Source: JBGCEZ01 sp045106735
GTDB taxonomy: Bacteria > Planctomycetota > Phycisphaerae > Phycisphaerales > SM1A02
Length of the DNA: 48,044 nt
Direction: 5' to 3'
NCBI GenBank assembly: GCA_045106735.1
Contig: JBGCEZ010000010.1
Span: forward strand, 1-48,044
Under the pieces are notes generated by a model. That model was given only the letters and a program-made list of their open reading frames with translations, was not told the origin of the DNA and did no database searches. The number at the start of each line of letters is the position of its first letter. Position 1 is the stretch's first letter. Position numbers and translations under genes: made by a program. Below, piece after piece: positions 1 through 6,903 of this stretch.

Positions 1-1370
1 AGCAGCAACACGATGTCGGCAAAGCTGACGACGCCGTCACCGTTGACGTCGCCGGCGACGGCCAGCGAAATCTCATTGGTGAAGATGTCCGGATCGCCCG
101 ACGCTGAGTCGGGATAGATCGGATACATCTTGTTTCCGGCGTTCGCCATGCCGAGGTAGTCGCCGAAGAACTGGTTGAACCGGGCGAGACCGTCGTTGTC
201 GGTGTTGAACGACGTCGGGCTCAATCGCTCGCGCGACCACGTCGCCCCGTCGTCGGCGGAGAACGCGTAGTACGCATCGTAGATGCCAGCGGTGCCGCCA
301 TCGGGGCGCACATCGTTGACGGTGTCCAGGAACACGACGTGGAGCCCGCCGTTGGCGTCGGCCTCGATCCACGGGAAAATCTGGTCGCCCAGCGGCGCTC
401 CGGCGGGGTCGTCGGCAATGATCGTCGGGGTGGACCACGTCAATCCCTGGTCGATCGAGCGGACCAGGTAGAGGTCAACATCCGATTCGCCGCCGATGAC
501 CTGGGTCGTGTCCATGTAGACGACGTTGATCGCCCCGTTCGGACCGATGGCCATCACGTTGATCGGCGGCACGCGGAAGGTGCCGGGCGTGCGCGAGGCA
601 CTCTGCGTGCCCCACACATCCATGCGAACCGCGGCGAGCTGATCATCGAACGTTTGTCCGCCGTCGAACGAACGCAGCACGCGAACGCCGTCGTTGAAGT
701 CCCAGTACGCGATGTAGAGCGAACCGTTGGGCCCGATGCGCGGCAGGAATCCGATGCCGGAAACGGTCGGCGTTGGATTCGTCCACGTGGCGCCGAAGTC
801 ATCGCTGAACACGACGCCCTCGTTGTAGGCGATGTACACGCGGGAGGTATTGGTGAAGTTTGGTCGCTGCCCGACAACCATCCAGGGCTTGTCGGTCCCT
901 GACGCAACGCGGGCCATGACCGACGGCTGGAAGGTGGCGGCGCCCGGCGTCTTGCGGGCGACGTACAGACCACTGTTCGCCCCGGCCGAGAACGAGATCC
1001 CGCCGGCGTACAGGTCGCCGGTCCGCGGATCCCAAGCGGTCATCGGGTCACCCTCGACGCCCGACTGGTTCGCCACCGGCGGACGCAGCACAAAGTCAGA
1101 CCACGTCGCGCCGCCGTCGATACTCAACGAGAAACCGGTGCTGATGACTTCGTTCGCGATGGTGGGGCTGAATCGCCAGTCATTCCAGCCGGCGATGATC
1201 TCCATCGGATTCACCGGGCTCGCGGATCCCGTGGTTTCGTGGGCCGCGGCGGTTCCGCCGGCGTCAATGCGCTGCTGCGGTCCGACGACGGGCGTTTGGG
1301 CGGCGGCGGTCGCGCTGCAGAGCGAGGCCAAGACAAACGCACGAACGGGAACGGCTGGCGACATCGGCAT
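1..1370 (-). CDS. Secreted Asp-box (sialidase-like) beta-propeller protein with dockerin-type repeat, 3' end cut by window
   Basis: Reading from ATG at 1370 the frame stays open to the window edge, about 456 residues, so the C-terminus is missing. A signal peptide is visible (residues 1 to about 27, ending in an Ala-rich stretch). The body holds several Asp-box repeats of the S-x-D-x-G-x-T-W type, for example SIDGGATW, FSDDFGATW, SIDQGLTW and SADDGATW, which mark bacterial sialidase/BNR-type beta-propellers. The last visible residues, GDVNGDGVVSFADIVLL, are a dockerin/EF-hand calcium-binding repeat of the kind common at the C-terminus of planctomycete secreted proteins. Sialidase activity is not demonstrated, because Asp boxes alone do not define substrate. 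A second in-frame ATG at 1364 is an alternative start. The gene is divergent from the TPR lipoprotein at 1792. Confidence 0.8.
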   Translation of the reverse strand, partial: MPMSPAVPVRAFVLASLCSATAAAQTPVVGPQQRIDAGGTAAAHETTGSASPVNPMEIIAGWNDWRFSPTIANEVISTGFSLSIDGGATWSDFVLRPPVANQSGVEGDPMTAWDPRTGDLYAGGISFSAGANSGLYVARKTPGAATFQPSVMARVASGTDKPWMVVGQRPNFTNTSRVYIAYNEGVVFSDDFGATWTNPTPTVSGIGFLPRIGPNGSLYIAYWDFNDGVRVLRSFDGGQTFDDQLAAVRMDVWGTQSASRTPGTFRVPPINVMAIGPNGAINVVYMDTTQVIGGESDVDLYLVRSIDQGLTWSTPTIIADDPAGAPLGDQIFPWIEADANGGLHVVFLDTVNDVRPDGGTAGIYDAYYAFSADDGATWSRERLSPTSFNTDNDGLARFNQFFGDYLGMANAGNKMYPIYPDSASGDPDIFTNEISLAVAGDVNGDGVVSFADIVLL

Positions 1371-1791
1371 CTCCGCGACTGGGGTTCACCATGAGCGCCG
1401 ACCACGAAAAGCGGGATCGCGGACGGCCGAGCTCAGGTGCCCGAGCATATCGCCGGATGTGGAACGGACCCAACACTTTCTCGAACGGATCGGCGATCGT
1501 TCCCCCGATCCCGCAACTCCGCGTCAACCCGCCGATTTCACCGTGGCCCTTCGGCCGTCCATCACTACGATGGGAACGCCTCCGTGCGACCGCGCCGGAT
1601 CGCTTCGGACCGCGACCGGATCGCGCCGTGGGTTGCCGCGGGTCGCCGCGGGTCGCCCCGAACCGCCGGTCGCATCGAGCCCGTTCGCCGGGACCGCGAA
1701 CGAATGTTCGTCGTGTTGTGTTCTTGTCTCTCGCGTCCCGCCCTGCCCCGCCATTCGTCACCGCCACCGCCGACGTCACTTGGAGTTCCGC
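1371..1791. other. Divergent intergenic region
   Basis: This stretch separates two divergently transcribed genes and should contain both promoters. A GC-rich imperfect direct repeat (CCGCGGGTCG twice) lies around 1640-1655. I see no convincing -35/-10 pair and no structured RNA. Confidence 0.5.
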
Positions 1792-2646
1792 ATGATTCGC
1801 CTTGCCGCTGCCCGCGTCGCCCACGCTCCCCATCATGCTTGCCTCCGTCTCGCCGCGGCGAGCGTGACCGCCACGCTGTTGATGGCCGCCGGCTGTGCAT
1901 CCGAGACGTCGAACGAGTCGATGGCTCTCGCGGCGGCAGCGCCGGCGGCGACCGCGGCCTCGGCCTCGGCCCCGGCCCCAACTTCGGCAAGTCTCGTTGC
2001 AACGGGCCCCGCGCCCGCAACCGCTGAATCGTCGGCCGCGGCGCCGACCGTCGACGCAACGAGCCCCGAAAGCCCGCGGGATCGCGCCCGGCGCGAAGCC
2101 TGGGAAGCGGCGATCGCCGGCATCCGCTTGGCCGACGGCCGGTTCACCGTCACGCAGCCCCTCGTCGGGGGGACGGATCTTGCCACCCAAGCCCGCGAGG
2201 AACGCCGCCAGCTCGAACGCGCCAACCAACGCACTCCCGCCGTTGCCGCAGCGGTCCGCGCGGTCCGCGCTCGTCCTGATGCCCCGCGTCTCTGGATTGA
2301 GTTGGGTGAATCGCTGAGCCACCGCGGACGTGGCGCGCTCGCCACCGGCGCGTTCAGCACCGCGCTCGACATGGCCACCGATCCGCTCGATCAGTTCGAC
2401 GCCCACCGCGGGCTGGCCATGCTGCACGCGGGCGAGAGCGAATGGCACCCGGCAATTGAAGACATGACCCGCGCCCTCGCCTTGGCCCCCGGTGACGGCG
2501 ATGCCCACGCCCGCCTGGCCGTCTGGAACTGGTACGCCGGTGACACCTCGGCCGCGGCCAAGCATCTCACCCAGGCAGAGGCGCTGGGCGGCCGGGTCCC
2601 CGGCGCCCTGGCCGGGCTCATCGCCGGGCAACGCCCGCAGAACTGA
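1792..2646 (+). CDS. TPR-containing lipoprotein
   Basis: The 284-residue product starts at ATG 1792. Its N-terminal basic and hydrophobic segment ends in LLMAAGC, a plausible lipobox with Cys35 as the lipidated residue. Residues 40-90 are a low-complexity Ala/Pro/Ser linker. The C-terminal half (about residues 160-280) contains helical repeats in the pattern of tetratricopeptide repeats, for example the run around FDAHRGLAMLHAGE and the following ALALAPGDGDAHARLAVWNW. The protein is therefore probably an envelope-anchored protein-interaction scaffold, with no enzymatic motif visible. A much longer upstream extension of the frame is open only because of GC richness and lacks a signal sequence, so I rejected it. 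A tandem-repeat tract and the AhpD-like selenoprotein gene follow on the same strand. Confidence 0.75.
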   Translation: MIRLAAARVAHAPHHACLRLAAASVTATLLMAAGCASETSNESMALAAAAPAATAASASAPAPTSASLVATGPAPATAESSAAAPTVDATSPESPRDRARREAWEAAIAGIRLADGRFTVTQPLVGGTDLATQAREERRQLERANQRTPAVAAAVRAVRARPDAPRLWIELGESLSHRGRGALATGAFSTALDMATDPLDQFDAHRGLAMLHAGESEWHPAIEDMTRALALAPGDGDAHARLAVWNWYAGDTSAAAKHLTQAEALGGRVPGALAGLIAGQRPQN

Positions 2647-2717
2647 GTGCGCCTTCGGTTGGCGAGCAGCCCGGCCCGCGTCGGATTCGGGCCGAGGAAA
2701 TGGCCATGGACGTGGCC

Positions 2718-2824
2718 GACGAACTGGCCCACACCGAGCCGACAGCTTGGCCGACGAACTGGCCGACAGCTTGGCCGACAGCTTGGCCGACAAACTGGCC
2801 CACATTCTGGCCGACCACCCCGCC
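2718..2824. repeat. 12-nt tandem repeat tract
   Basis: About nine copies of a 12-nt unit of form GACNNNYTGGCC are visible (GACAGCTTGGCC three times, GACGAACTGGCC twice, plus variants), with one 11-nt unit interrupting. The tract sits between the TPR lipoprotein and the AhpD-like gene. It can be read through as a Trp/Pro-rich extension of the latter, but that reading has no family counterpart. Confidence 0.9.
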
Positions 2825-2852
2825 GATCCCCCCGCCCCCGCAGAAGGTTCCC

Positions 2853-3503
2853 ATGGCCCACATCGAACAAGTCGGCGACGCCGACGCGACGGGACGCCTC
2901 GCCCGCATCTACGCGGCAGCCCGAGACCGGGCCGACGGAGTCGTCGCGGGGATCATTCGGGTGATGAGCCGGGATGTCGCGAGCCTCGAAGGCTCGATGG
3001 CGTTCTACCTGTCGGTCATGAAGACGCCCAACGCGTTGCCGCCGGCCCAACGCGAACTGCTGGCCGCCGTCGTCAGCAACGTCAACGACTGCTACTACTG
3101 AACACTTTCCCACGCCCGGGACTTCGGTCTGGAGTCCTCCGATCCCGCCGCCGCCGAACGCATTGTCTGGGACTACCGCACCGCCGAACTGTCGGCCGCG
3201 GACCTGGCCCTCTGCGACTACGCGGTGAAGTTGACGCTCACTCCGGGGGCGTGCGGCGCCACCGATCTGGCCGTCCTGCGCGAACATGGCTTCGATGACG
3301 AGGCGATCACCGTCATCGTCCAAGTCATCGGCTACTTCAATTGCATCAACCGCATCGCCGACGGCCTTGGCGTCGACGCCGAGCCCTGGATGACGATCGA
3401 CCGCGAGCAATGGCATCGCGAGAAGGCGACGTTCTCTCGCCCGCCGGCGGAACGGGCTCAGGCCCGCATCGACCGCCCAACGAAAAAGCGGCGAGGAGGC
3501 TGA
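2853..3503 (+). CDS. AhpD-like peroxidase-related selenoprotein (C-x-x-U)
   Basis: The frame from ATG 2853 to the stop at 3501-3503 is open except for one TGA at 3099-3101. Read as Sec this gives 216 residues. The sequence matches the uncharacterised peroxidase-related branch of the carboxymuconolactone decarboxylase/AhpD fold. It has an N-terminal MAHIEQV start, a helical part ending in AVVSNVND, then C80-Y-Y-U83 followed by H87. This is the AhpD-type C-x-x-C-x3-H active site with Sec in the resolving-type position. The usual C-terminal segment (DYRTAELS, YFNCINRIADGLGV) continues in the same frame past the TGA, so the TGA is not a real terminator. ATG 2853 is preceded by GAAGG at suitable spacing. 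No signal peptide is visible, so it is probably cytoplasmic. It likely reduces peroxides or a partner disulfide/selenenylsulfide, and the convergent Prx-like selenoprotein is a natural partner (inference). Confidence 0.88.
3119..3137 (+). promoter_or_regulatory. SECIS-like hairpin of the AhpD-like gene
   Basis: GGACTTC and GGAGTCC pair over 7 bp (one G.U) around the loop GGTCT. The loop begins 24 nt after the in-frame TGA. The loop resembles the GGUCU loop of E. coli fdhF and fits the spacing expected for bacterial SECIS elements bound by SelB. Confidence 0.75.
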
Positions 3504-3520
3504 ACCGCCATCCTCGCCGC
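3488..3520 (-). terminator. Hairpin terminator between convergent genes
   Basis: GCGGCGAGGA and TCCTCGCCGC form a perfect 10-bp stem. Read on the minus strand the stem is followed by TTTTTC, so it is a Rho-independent terminator for the Prx-like gene. The plus-strand stop codon of the AhpD-like gene lies in the loop, so the hairpin may act in both directions. Confidence 0.75.
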
Positions 3521-3615
3521 CTGCATGTCTGCCGGGCGTTCACAGATCGTCGAACGCGTGCGCGTCGCCACCACCGGCTTCAATCCGCGACATGAACCCG
3601 CGTCCGCCTCGCCGG

Positions 3616-4731
3616 TCAGGGCGCGGCGGTCTTGCCGATGTCGAGCCGGTCGACGTCGGCCAGCACGCTGTGCCAGTCGACGCGCCGGCGCACCATCTGC
3701 GGATACACCTGGCGAACGATGCCCTTGGCATCGATCAGGTACGAGGTCGTGCGGTCGTACTTGCCCGAACGCTCGCGATTGAGGTCGGCGAGCAGGTCGA
3801 ACCACAGGTCGCCACTGATCTTGGACGCGATCTGACCGGACTTGGCCAGATCGGTGTCCTCTTGACTCACGGCGGCCACGTGGATGCCGCGGGCGGCGAA
3901 ATCACTCTGCATCGATTGCAGCTGAACCAGCTGCGTCGCGCAGAACGGTCACCAGAACGCACGGTAGGTCGTGATGACGATCGGACGCTCACCAAGCATT
4001 TCCGCCAGGTCCACCGATGAACCGTCGGCCTTGGAGAGCACCATGGCCGGGGCCTTCTGGCCGATGGCCAGCGTGCCGTTGCGACCCCAGGTGGACGCGG
4101 TGGCCGGCGTGTCCGCGGTGGCCGTGGCCCCCGCGGTCAGCGGCAGATCGATGCGCCGGCGCACGAACCGTCGCCCCTCGGACTCCGGGCCCTGCAGATA
4201 GGCAACGACGTTGACGCCGAGGGTCTCGCCGGGAGCGGGCGTGCGGTTGAGCGTGAAGTCGATCGACGCCCCGGATTCCGGGATCGCTCGCTCGAACGGC
4301 TCCTCCAGGAACTCGTTGCGAGCGAGTTCGCGCGGCGATTCAATCACGCGGCCGGCCAGGGTGACCGATTCGGGCACGTCGAACTGGACCATGACGCCGG
4401 GACGACGCCGATCCGCGCCGGTGCTCCAGCCCTCGCCGATGTCGATCGAGAGCTTCATCGATAGCGTGGTTTCGCCGGCAATGGTCGCGGGCATCGTTGC
4501 GCTGATGCTGAAGGGCGCGTCGGTGGCCGGCGTGGCCGATTGGCCGGCGGCGCCGGCTGGCGCCGTGGCCGATTGACTCGGCTCGGCCGATGCCGGCGCG
4601 CTGCCAGCCATCGCGGTGCCGGCGCCGGCCGCGGCCGCGAGCATCACGGCGGCGGCCACGCGGGGATGGCGCCGCACGGGCGGGCCGGTCACGCGAGCGG
4701 TCGATCCGCTCGCTGGGTCAGATGGGTTCAT
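3616..4731 (-). CDS. Secreted peroxiredoxin/AhpC-TSA-like selenoprotein (U-x-x-C)
   Basis: The frame from ATG 4731 to the stop at 3616-3618 is interrupted only by TGA at 3949-3951. Read as Sec it yields 371 residues. Residues 1 to about 45 contain a basic then Ala-rich hydrophobic segment ending near AMAGSAPASA, so export is likely. Residues about 65-195 form a beta-rich domain resembling the Ig-like DsbD-alpha fold but without its Cys pair. Residues 210-371 are a redoxin/AhpC-TSA domain: IGQKAPAMVL, then VITTYRAFW-U261-PFC264, then a GIHVAAVSQED strand, and TTSYLIDAKGIVRQ near the end. Sec occupies the peroxidatic Cys site, and Cys264 makes a U-x-x-C pair. The TGA cannot be a genuine stop because the conserved C-terminal half follows in frame. 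A longer upstream ATG frame exists, but 4731 has a signal peptide and GGAG upstream. It lies 164 bp downstream of the TlpA-like gene. Confidence 0.87.
3918..3934 (-). promoter_or_regulatory. SECIS-like hairpin of the Prx-like gene
   Basis: On the minus strand GCAGCT and AGCTGC form a perfect 6-bp stem around the loop GGTTC. The loop begins 20 nt after the TGA at 3949-3951. It shares its geometry and the GGT loop with the three other Sec genes here. Confidence 0.75.
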
Positions 4732-4895
4732 GGATGGGGGCTCCGGGGCGCGGCGGGAAAACCGCCGCGGAAATCGAAAAATGGAATGCAGGGTGACCGT
4801 GCGGGCAAGCCTGCGGGGCAAGCACTCGAGTCGAACGTACACCGCAATCGCCGAGCCGAAGGTTCGAAGCAACGACGCCGCACGAAGCGACGTCC

Positions 4896-6506
4896 TCAGC
4901 CGACGCTGGCTCGCGCGACGTCAATCATGATGTCCTGGCGGCGGTAGACGCAGGTGCCGCCATCGCCCTCGCACACGTAGTACAGCAGCGTGGCCGGAAT
5001 CCGCGCGACCGTCCGCTCACCGTCCAGGCGGACCTCAAACTCGAGCGTGCGGCGTTCGGTGGATTCGGCCGTCAGCGGCTCGGGCATCTGGCCCATGATC
5101 GTGCGGGCGTCGAGCCCAAGATCATCCGGCAGCTCGGCGCCAGGCATCAGACGCAGCTCCACCGGATCGACTTCGTTGTTCCACTTGGCCTGCAGGGCGG
5201 CCGCGGGTTCCAGCACGACGTGGACGCGGGCGGTCCCGGGACGACGGGTGTTCGGGACGACGACCACGTGGACGTCGACAAAGCCCTCGGTGTCGGCCTG
5301 GACGTCCGCGGCGGATGGCGGCATCGCGCCAGCATCGGCGGAGAAGCTTCGCGCGGGCGCGGCCCGTTCGGCCCCCCGCGGCTCGTTGGGCAGTGCGTGC
5401 GGCGTTTCGCCGCGTTCGCGGATCTCCGTCCGCGCCGCGTCGATCCAGTCGTAGAAGGGATACGGCTTGTCGAGCCGCGGCCCGTACTGTTGGACGCGCC
5501 GGCGCCAGATGTACTGGTTCGGATCGCCGGCGAGGGCGGCTCCCCAGGCCTCGACCGCGTCCAGGAAATCCTCGGGACGCGACGCCGATGATTCGTAGCG
5601 GCGGCGCAGCAGCGTTCCCAGCCGGAAGTGCAGCCCGGGCTCGGCGTCTCCGCGCTCGGCCACGAGCGTCTGGAGCGCCGCGATGGCCCCGTCCAAATCG
5701 GCGGCGGTTCCCCAGTCAACGGCGGCTTCAGCGAGGGCCAAGGCTTCGGCCCCGGGGGCGTCCGCATCGCGAGCTGCCGCGCGGACTGCCGCGCTCAAAG
5801 CGGCAAGATCCGGGGCGACGACGGGCGACGGCTTGGTCGCGGTGGCGATCTCCGTGCGGCGAGCGACGCCCTCGGCCACGAACGCGTCGACGGCATCCGG
5901 CCGGGGATTGATTGCCTGGACGATGCCATCTTCGTCGATGAGGACGTGGATCGGCACGACCTTGACGCCGAGCCGGCCCGACGCGTCGACCATGATGGGC
6001 CAGTCCATCTGCTTCCACTGCATGAACAGGGCCGCGCGATCGGGATGTTGTTCTTGGATGATCCCCGCGATGCGGAGATTGCCAGCGGCCACGTGGGCCT
6101 CGGTTCGGGCGTGCCAACCTGGCACGCGGCGGCGGCAACCCGCTCACCAACTCGCGAAGACGTGCAGCATCGTCCGGTGTCCCCGCAGGGACGCCAGACT
6201 CATGGGCCGACCGTCGAGGGTCGGGAAGACGAGCTCGGGGAACGGCTGCCCGACCTGGATTTGCGGCGCGGCGATGAGCGGCGTGGTTTCGGCGACGGCG
6301 GCCGAGGCCTGGTCGGCGGCTTGGTCGGTCACCTGATCAGTGGGCTGGCCGTTCGATTGGCCGGTCGATTGGCCGGTCGCCTGGCCACTGGCCAAGGCAG
6401 CCGTCGGCCCGGCCCACGCGGGGGCCGCCGCGAGCATCGCGCCGAACAGCATGCTGGTCACCGCCGATGTCCGGGGCGGACAACGAAGAATCGTCGAGAG
6501 CTGCAT
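4896..6506 (-). CDS. Secreted TlpA/thioredoxin-like selenoprotein with DsbD-alpha-like C-terminus
   Basis: ATG 6506 has a strong AGGAGG site 6 nt upstream. The frame runs to 4896 with a single TGA at 6144-6146, giving 536 residues if read as Sec. Residues 1-32 are a signal peptide (hydrophobic segment, AAPAWA). Residues 40-68 are a 4-residue repeat linker (GQST/DQAA type). Residues 80-230 are a thioredoxin-like domain: VGQPFPELVFPTLDGRP, LRGHRTMLHVFASW, then U121-A-G-C124, and WPIMVDASGRLGVKVVPIHVLID with the cis-Pro-like VVP. Sec replaces the first Cys of the W-C-x-x-C motif. Residues about 250-400 are helical with an unusual NQYIWRRRVQQYGPRL block that I cannot assign. Residues about 420-536 look like the DsbD-alpha immunoglobulin-like domain and carry YYVCEGDGGTC, a second Cys pair. 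I infer a periplasmic thiol-selenol relay or peroxidase-reducing role. Confidence 0.87.
6109..6127 (-). promoter_or_regulatory. SECIS-like hairpin of the TlpA-like gene
   Basis: GCGTGCC and GGCACGC form a perfect 7-bp stem around the loop AGGTT on the minus strand. The GGT begins 24 nt after the TGA at 6144-6146. The loop is identical to that of selD. Confidence 0.8.
6309..6400. repeat. 12-nt tandem repeats inside the TlpA-like gene
   Basis: Units such as GATTGGCCGGTC (two exact copies) and related 12-mers encode the four-residue linker repeats GQST/GQSN/DQVT/DQAA after the signal peptide. Because the unit is in frame, copy number can change without breaking the protein. Confidence 0.8.
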
Positions 6507-6518
6507 GGCGGGCCTCCT

Positions 6519-6537
6519 GGCGTCGGTACCAGACGCC
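6519..6537 (-). promoter_or_regulatory. Leader hairpin abutting the ribosome binding site of the TlpA-like gene
   Basis: GGCGTC and GACGCC form a 6-bp stem with a 7-nt loop in the 5' leader. The stem ends directly upstream of the AGGAGG at 6513-6518, so it could influence initiation. A regulatory role is speculative. Confidence 0.35.
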
Positions 6538-6651
6538 GGGGTCCGCACCCCTGCCTCCAGCCCGGGTTGAACCACCGAACGAGCGGGATGATTCGCGCGG
6601 ATCCCGAATCGAAGAAGGATCGACTCGGAGCGCGGTGAGGGGATCGAAAAA

Positions 6652-6748
6652 CGGGAGTGGATGGGAATCGAACCCACCTGGACCACGGTATCCGCAGCCC
6701 ACGACGGGTTTGAAGCCCGCGGCCGCCACCAGGCGTGCTGACACTCCC
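6652..6748 (-). tRNA. selC: tRNA-Sec (anticodon TCA)
   Basis: This 97-nt RNA has all the marks of bacterial tRNA-Sec. The acceptor GGGAGTG/CACTCCC is 7 bp and the T arm is 6 bp (GGTGGG/CCCATC) around TTCGATT, so the coaxial helix totals 13 bp as in other bacterial tRNA-Sec. The extra arm is long (GGGCTGCGG and CCGTGGTCC pair around ATA). The anticodon loop is CTTCAAA on a CGGG/CCCG stem, with TCA at 6711-6713, which reads UGA. The discriminator is G and CCA is not encoded. TTTTTC follows immediately and may act in termination or 3' processing. The gene lies between selA and the TlpA-like selenoprotein gene on the same strand. It serves all four TGA-containing genes here. Confidence 0.95.
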
Positions 6749-6903
6749 CGAAAGGCGGAAACGGCCCGGTGGCGGCCGCTTCTGGATCGCAGTCTACCAC
6801 GTCCGCGCCCGGCGCTCGCCCGATGGCCAGAATCAGGAACGCGCGGTTGCTCGCCCGAGGGCCGCCGCGTCAACTGGTCAGGCGGCGTGGCCGAGCCGCC
6901 GAC

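Noticed and set aside
1264..2805. Long minus-strand open frame opposite the TPR lipoprotein
   Set aside because: It crosses the start of the divergent Asp-box gene, has Arg-rich low-complexity sequence and no recognisable domain.
3099..3101. The in-frame TGA codons of four genes as ordinary stops, nonsense mutations or sequencing errors
   Set aside because: All four fall on the catalytic residue of a redox motif, conserved family sequence continues in the same frame after each, each has a GGT-loop hairpin downstream, and tRNA-Sec with SelA, SelB and SelD lie alongside.
4896..4898. The terminal TGA of the TlpA-like gene as a second Sec codon
   Set aside because: There is no GGT-loop hairpin at the right distance and no family sequence continues beyond it.
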